From an uncultured Duncaniella sp. (GTDB lineage Bacteria; Bacteroidota; Bacteroidia; Bacteroidales; Muribaculaceae), in contig CAJURI010000002.1 of assembly GCA_910588795.1 (NCBI GenBank), positions 1-64,000 on the forward strand: a stretch of DNA of 64,000 bases, given 5' to 3'. Within the stretch, counting starts at the first letter, position 1. Every line of letters begins with the position of its first letter. The notes below the pieces were generated by a model. The model searched no databases. It was given only the letters and a program-made list of their open reading frames with translations, and was not told the origin of the DNA. Shown here one piece after another: positions 61,033 through 64,000 of the stretch. A program made the position numbers and the translations under genes.

Positions 61033-61326
61033 CTATACGTATGCCTCCACTTTGCTCAATAGATCCTTGCCGTCGATCTCGCCGGTGTGACGCCACTCTT
61101 CGACGCCGTTGCGGTATATTATGAACGTAGGCACAGACTGGATGCCTGCTTCGGATGATTCGGCCTCATTCTTGTCGATATCATACTGATAGAATGGGAC
61201 TCGGTCCTTGAGCTGGGTCCTGACTTGCGCTACTATAGGCTCCATGCGCTGGCAATGGGGACACCAGGAGGCGTAGAACTCTACGAGTACCACGGGTGCT
61301 GATTTGATAGTTTCGCTATATTCCAT
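61033..61326 (-). CDS. Small cytoplasmic thioredoxin, WCPHC active site
   Basis: A 97-residue single-domain thioredoxin, shorter than the usual ~105. Active site FYASWCPHCQRM (about 17-28): the pair between the cysteines is Pro-His, as in DsbA/PDI-like proteins, rather than the Gly-Pro of classical thioredoxin, suggesting a more oxidising redox potential. The cis-proline loop is QSVPTFIIYRNG near 64. No signal peptide. Single gene with its own terminator, divergent from gmd. Confidence 0.92.
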   Translation of the reverse strand: MEYSETIKSAPVVLVEFYASWCPHCQRMEPIVAQVRTQLKDRVPFYQYDIDKNEAESSEAGIQSVPTFIIYRNGVEEWRHTGEIDGKDLLSKVEAYV

Positions 61327-61395
61327 AGTTGTTGTTAGTTTGAGTGAGAATACATCTCAATAACATAATTTTTATGCGTATGGTTTAGAACAGTG

Positions 61396-61426
61396 TTGTA
61401 TTAGTCGGTGATAAGTGATAACTTTG
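61396..61426 (+). promoter_or_regulatory. Promoter of gmd
   Basis: TTG at 61396-61398 and TAACTTTG at 61419-61426, 20 nt apart, 27 nt before the ATG at 61453. Confidence 0.75.
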
Positions 61427-61452
61427 TACCCCTGTTATTAAGAATTTATAAT

Positions 61453-62544
61453 ATGAAAACTGCATTGATTACCGGTATAACCGGACAGGACGGATCGTTC
61501 CTCGCCGAGTTGCTTCTGGATAAAGGTTACGATGTCCATGGCACCATACGCCGTTCATCGGTAGACTATCGTGAGCGCATAGCCCATCTCGAGGGGCATA
61601 AGAATTTTCATCTACACTATGCCGATCTCGGGGATTCCATGTCGATACTACAGGTGATAGGCAAGGTGCGTCCCGACGAGATATATAACCTTGCAGCCCA
61701 AAGCCATGTGCAGGTGTCGTTTGATGCTCCGGAGTTTACTGCAGATGTTGATGCCACCGGTGTGCTTCGTGTCCTTGAGGCTGTGCGTCAGTGCGGTCTG
61801 ACACATACATGCCGCATTTATCAGGCATCCACATCGGAACTTTACGGCAAGGTGGAGGAAGTGCCGCAGAATGAAAATACGCCGTTTCATCCCTATTCCC
61901 CTTATGCCGTTGCCAAGCTGTACGGCTTCTGGATTGTCAAGGAATATCGTGAGGCATATGGTATGTATTGCTGCTCGGGAATATTGTTCAATCATGAGAG
62001 CGAGCGCAGGGGGGAGACTTTTGTCACACGCAAGATCACCCTTGCGGCTGCCCGTATAGCTCAGGGCAAGCAGGAGAAACTCTATCTCGGCAATCTGTCG
62101 TCGCTTAGAGACTGGGGCTATGCCAAGGACTATGTGGAATGCATGTGGCTTATACTGCAGCAGCCCAAACCTGAAGATTATGTCATAGCCACGGGAGTTC
62201 AGCATTCCGTGCGGGAGTTCTGTCTTCTGGCATTTCGCCGAGCCGGCATAGAACTTCGTTTCGAGGGGGAAGGTGCCGATGAAGTGGGAATCGATGTTGC
62301 TACCGGCAAGGTTGTCATAGAGGTTTCTTCCGATTTCTATCGTCCCACCGATGTGGTCAATCTGTGGGGGGATCCGACAAAGGCCAAGGGTAAGCTTGGA
62401 TGGGACCCTTCCAAAAAGACATCATTCGAAGAGCTTGTCAACATCATGGTGGATGCCGATATGGCTAAGGTTGCCATAGAAAGAGCTGGCGAACAGGTCC
62501 GTACCAATCTTGTGGAGTATCTTGAGAAAGGTATAGTCAAATAG
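61453..62544 (+). CDS. gmd: GDP-mannose 4,6-dehydratase
   Basis: Converts GDP-mannose to GDP-4-keto-6-deoxymannose, the first step to GDP-fucose or related sugars. The 363-residue short-chain dehydrogenase begins MKTALITGITGQDGSFLAE, with the GxxGxxG cofactor loop. Catalytic Ser/Thr in YQASTSELYG (about 126), and Tyr-x-x-x-Lys in YSPYAVAKLYG (about 149-159). The GMD-specific NHESERRGETFVTRKIT follows near 178. The ATG at 61453 follows a good promoter; upstream codons are noise. No fcl/GDP-fucose synthase is adjacent, so the pathway is split. Confidence 0.97.
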   Translation: MKTALITGITGQDGSFLAELLLDKGYDVHGTIRRSSVDYRERIAHLEGHKNFHLHYADLGDSMSILQVIGKVRPDEIYNLAAQSHVQVSFDAPEFTADVDATGVLRVLEAVRQCGLTHTCRIYQASTSELYGKVEEVPQNENTPFHPYSPYAVAKLYGFWIVKEYREAYGMYCCSGILFNHESERRGETFVTRKITLAAARIAQGKQEKLYLGNLSSLRDWGYAKDYVECMWLILQQPKPEDYVIATGVQHSVREFCLLAFRRAGIELRFEGEGADEVGIDVATGKVVIEVSSDFYRPTDVVNLWGDPTKAKGKLGWDPSKKTSFEELVNIMVDADMAKVAIERAGEQVRTNLVEYLEKGIVK

Positions 62545-62555
62545 TATTGATTTCA

Positions 62556-62593
62556 GGGGGGCGTTTGGGCATATAATGTCTTTACGCCCCCTT
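62556..62593 (+). terminator. Terminator-like hairpin after gmd
   Basis: An 8-bp stem GGGGGCGT / ACGCCCCC with a 19-nt loop then TTAAT. The T-tract is weak. It ends 15 nt before the crcB ATG, so it may attenuate rather than stop. Confidence 0.6.
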
Positions 62594-62607
62594 AATCATA
62601 TGTCAGG

Positions 62608-62979
62608 ATGCTGAAGATTATCGCTTTTATTGGTCTGGGCAGCTTTCTTGGTGGCGTAGCGCGGTACGGGCTGTCGAGAACAGCGATTGATTTAGTAGGT
62701 GTCTCATCATTTTGGGGCACTATGGCTGCTAATGTCATTGGATGTTTTTTGATCGGGCTGTTCTATGGGATTTTTGAACGTTATAATATCATGAGTGAGC
62801 ATTGGCGGCTTTTTCTCACTGTCGGTTTCTGTGGAGGGTTCACCACATTTTCAACATTCATTCATGAAAACTATGCCTCGATTACTGAAGGACGATTCTT
62901 ACAGATGGCTCTTTATGCGTCGGTGAGCTTCCTTTTCGGCATGCTTATGGTGCACGCGGGCCATGTGCTCGCACGTTGA
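62608..62979 (+). CDS. crcB: Fluoride channel CrcB/Fluc
   Basis: A 123-residue four-helix membrane protein that exports fluoride as a dual-topology dimer. Family motifs: GLGSFLGGVARYGLSR at 9-24, ANVIGCFLIGLFYG near 45-58 with the conserved Asn, and GFCGGFTTFSTFIHE near 72-86 carrying the Phe-box and the Thr-Thr-Phe-Ser sodium-site text. Length is typical. No fluoride riboswitch was recognised in the short spacer after gmd, only a hairpin. Confidence 0.96.
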   Translation: MLKIIAFIGLGSFLGGVARYGLSRTAIDLVGVSSFWGTMAANVIGCFLIGLFYGIFERYNIMSEHWRLFLTVGFCGGFTTFSTFIHENYASITEGRFLQMALYASVSFLFGMLMVHAGHVLAR

Positions 62980-63128
62980 AAAATGCAGGATTGTGTGGCT
63001 GGAAATATGTTGAAAAACATACTATTTTCGCTGACGGCTTTCTTGGAATTCTCGCATTTAAATTGTTACTTTGCGATAGTTAAGCAACAAGCCGAGTTAA
63101 TCATTTTTTCACCTGTATTGAACCAGCC

Positions 63129-64000
63129 ATGGACATTGTCCTGCCATATGATGATGCGGTCAAGCCGCTCCCTTTCTATCTTGCCGAGGAGGAGTGGCTT
63201 GCAGAGAAGTTTCCGCATCGTGACTTTTTCTTTATCTGGCAAGTGGAACCTACTGTCATAATAGGACGCAATCAGCTCCTGAACAGTGAAGTCAATGTGG
63301 ACTATTGCAATAGGAATGAGATAAGGATTGTAAGACGTAAGAGCGGGGGAGGGGCTGTGCTCGCTGACATGAACAATATAATGTTCTCCTATATCACATC
63401 TTCCTCCGATGTCACTACCACATTCTCGGAATATACTTCGATGGTGGCGCGTTCGCTCCGGATGCTCGGCTTGGACGCATCGGACAATTCAAGAAACGAT
63501 ATTCTTATAGGGGACCGTAAGGTGTCGGGCAACTCCTATTACCATATGCCGGGCCGGAGCATAGTCCACGGGACAATGCTGTATGACTTCGATGAGAATA
63601 TGATGGCAAATGCTCTTACGCCTCCTGATGTGAAGCTTCGCTCGCACGGTGTCGCATCGGTGCGCTCGCGAGTGACGACGATACGTGAACAGCTCCCGGA
63701 ATTGTCATTGGCGGATTTCAAGAAGCATGTTGTCGCGACTATACCCGACGGCTCGGATCCGCTTATGCTGACCCCTGAGGATGTCAGTGAGATCGAGAAG
63801 ATCGAGAGTGATTATTATCGTCCGGAATGGCTTGCGGGGAAGAATCCCAAGGGCACTCTGAGCAACACTTCGCGCATAGATGGAGTAGGCACTGTCGCGG
63901 TCCATCTCACAGTGTCGCGTGGAGTGATACGTGATGTGGCCGTTACCGGCGATTATCTTGAGACGGGTGATGCATCCTCAGCCGTTTCATCTGCGCTTGC
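63129..64000 (+). CDS. lplA: Lipoate-protein ligase A, cut off by window end
   Basis: The frame is open from ATG 63129 to the last base (290 codons, no stop), so the 3' end is outside. LplA attaches scavenged lipoate to lipoyl domains of dehydrogenase or glycine-cleavage complexes. Motifs: VIIGRNQLLNSEVN near 45-58, the lipoyl-AMP site RRKSGGGAVLAD near 70-81, and GDRKVSGNSYYH near 129-140 with the catalytic Lys. The usual His-Asp after SGGGxV is Ala-Asp here. A C-terminal accessory domain begins near 255. The spacer 62980-63128 has no other gene; TTACTTTG near 63067 is a degenerate -7 box. Confidence 0.93.
   Translation, partial: MDIVLPYDDAVKPLPFYLAEEEWLAEKFPHRDFFFIWQVEPTVIIGRNQLLNSEVNVDYCNRNEIRIVRRKSGGGAVLADMNNIMFSYITSSSDVTTTFSEYTSMVARSLRMLGLDASDNSRNDILIGDRKVSGNSYYHMPGRSIVHGTMLYDFDENMMANALTPPDVKLRSHGVASVRSRVTTIREQLPELSLADFKKHVVATIPDGSDPLMLTPEDVSEIEKIESDYYRPEWLAGKNPKGTLSNTSRIDGVGTVAVHLTVSRGVIRDVAVTGDYLETGDASSAVSSAL

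Noticed and set aside
62545..62607. Fluoride riboswitch before crcB
   Set aside because: Only a simple GC hairpin is present; the conserved pseudoknot core is not recognisable.
1..64000. CRISPR arrays, insertion sequences and invertible promoters
   Set aside because: No spaced direct repeats, transposase genes or paired inverted repeats flanking a promoter were found while reading both strands.

Overview
The window is chromosomal DNA from a gut-type Bacteroidales. The evidence is a SusC/SusD pair with DUF4843 and PKD-like partner lipoproteins, GLPGLI and SprA family proteins, a methylmalonyl-CoA mutase pair, and many promoters with the Bacteroidetes -7 box TAnnTTTG about 20 nt downstream of a TTTG/TTG box. 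Muribaculaceae is my best guess at family level, but the window alone does not prove it. I see no insertion sequence, prophage or CRISPR array. Almost all of it reads as core genome.

Layout. 1-5.7 kb (minus): exported C1 peptidase, an uncharacterised ATP-grasp protein, ruvA and sprA. The sprA frame closes at a TAATG stop/start at the window edge. 5.7-9.2 kb: small beta-barrel protein, MFS transporter, AI-2E permease. 9.2-15.9 kb (plus): tRNA-Pro, S1/P1 nuclease, glycosyltransferase, DUF805 protein, lysS, gpsA, pgi. 16-22.4 kb (minus): a tight seven-gene operon of META lipoprotein, M24 peptidase, cca, queD, queE, 5'-nucleotidase and DUF486 protein, centred on tRNA maturation. 22.4-30.4 kb (plus): tRNA-Glu, ECF sigma factor, one-TM protein, Spy-like protein, and a 1,912-aa alpha-2-macroglobulin-like protein. 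30.4-43 kb (minus): SusC/SusD operon, then thioredoxin-like, serine protease and GLPGLI genes, der, DUF2007 gene and tRNA-Gly. 43-53.7 kb (plus): maf, clpC-type unfoldase, yitT-like, esterase, mutA, mutB, iron alcohol dehydrogenase. 53.8-64 kb: DUF5131 protein, AGCS symporter, rmuC, metal permease fused to a metallochaperone domain, CPBP protease, tRNA methyltransferase, thioredoxin, gmd, crcB, and a lipoate ligase that runs off the end.

How the genes work together. mutA/mutB fit the succinate-to-propionate pathway. queD/queE/cca and, elsewhere, trmN6 serve tRNA modification and maturation. The SusCD operon imports an unknown ligand; no polysaccharide-degrading enzyme or regulator is encoded beside it. 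The exported peptidase, thioredoxin, serine protease, Spy-like and macroglobulin proteins form a sizeable set of envelope protein-quality or protection genes.

No clearly new multi-gene system is visible. The best leads are the broken or coupled sprA frame and its non-ATG start, the orphan ATP-grasp gene, the thioesterless macroglobulin downstream of an ECF sigma module, the permease-metallochaperone fusion with a possible internal start, and mutually exclusive RNA hairpins upstream of trmN6.
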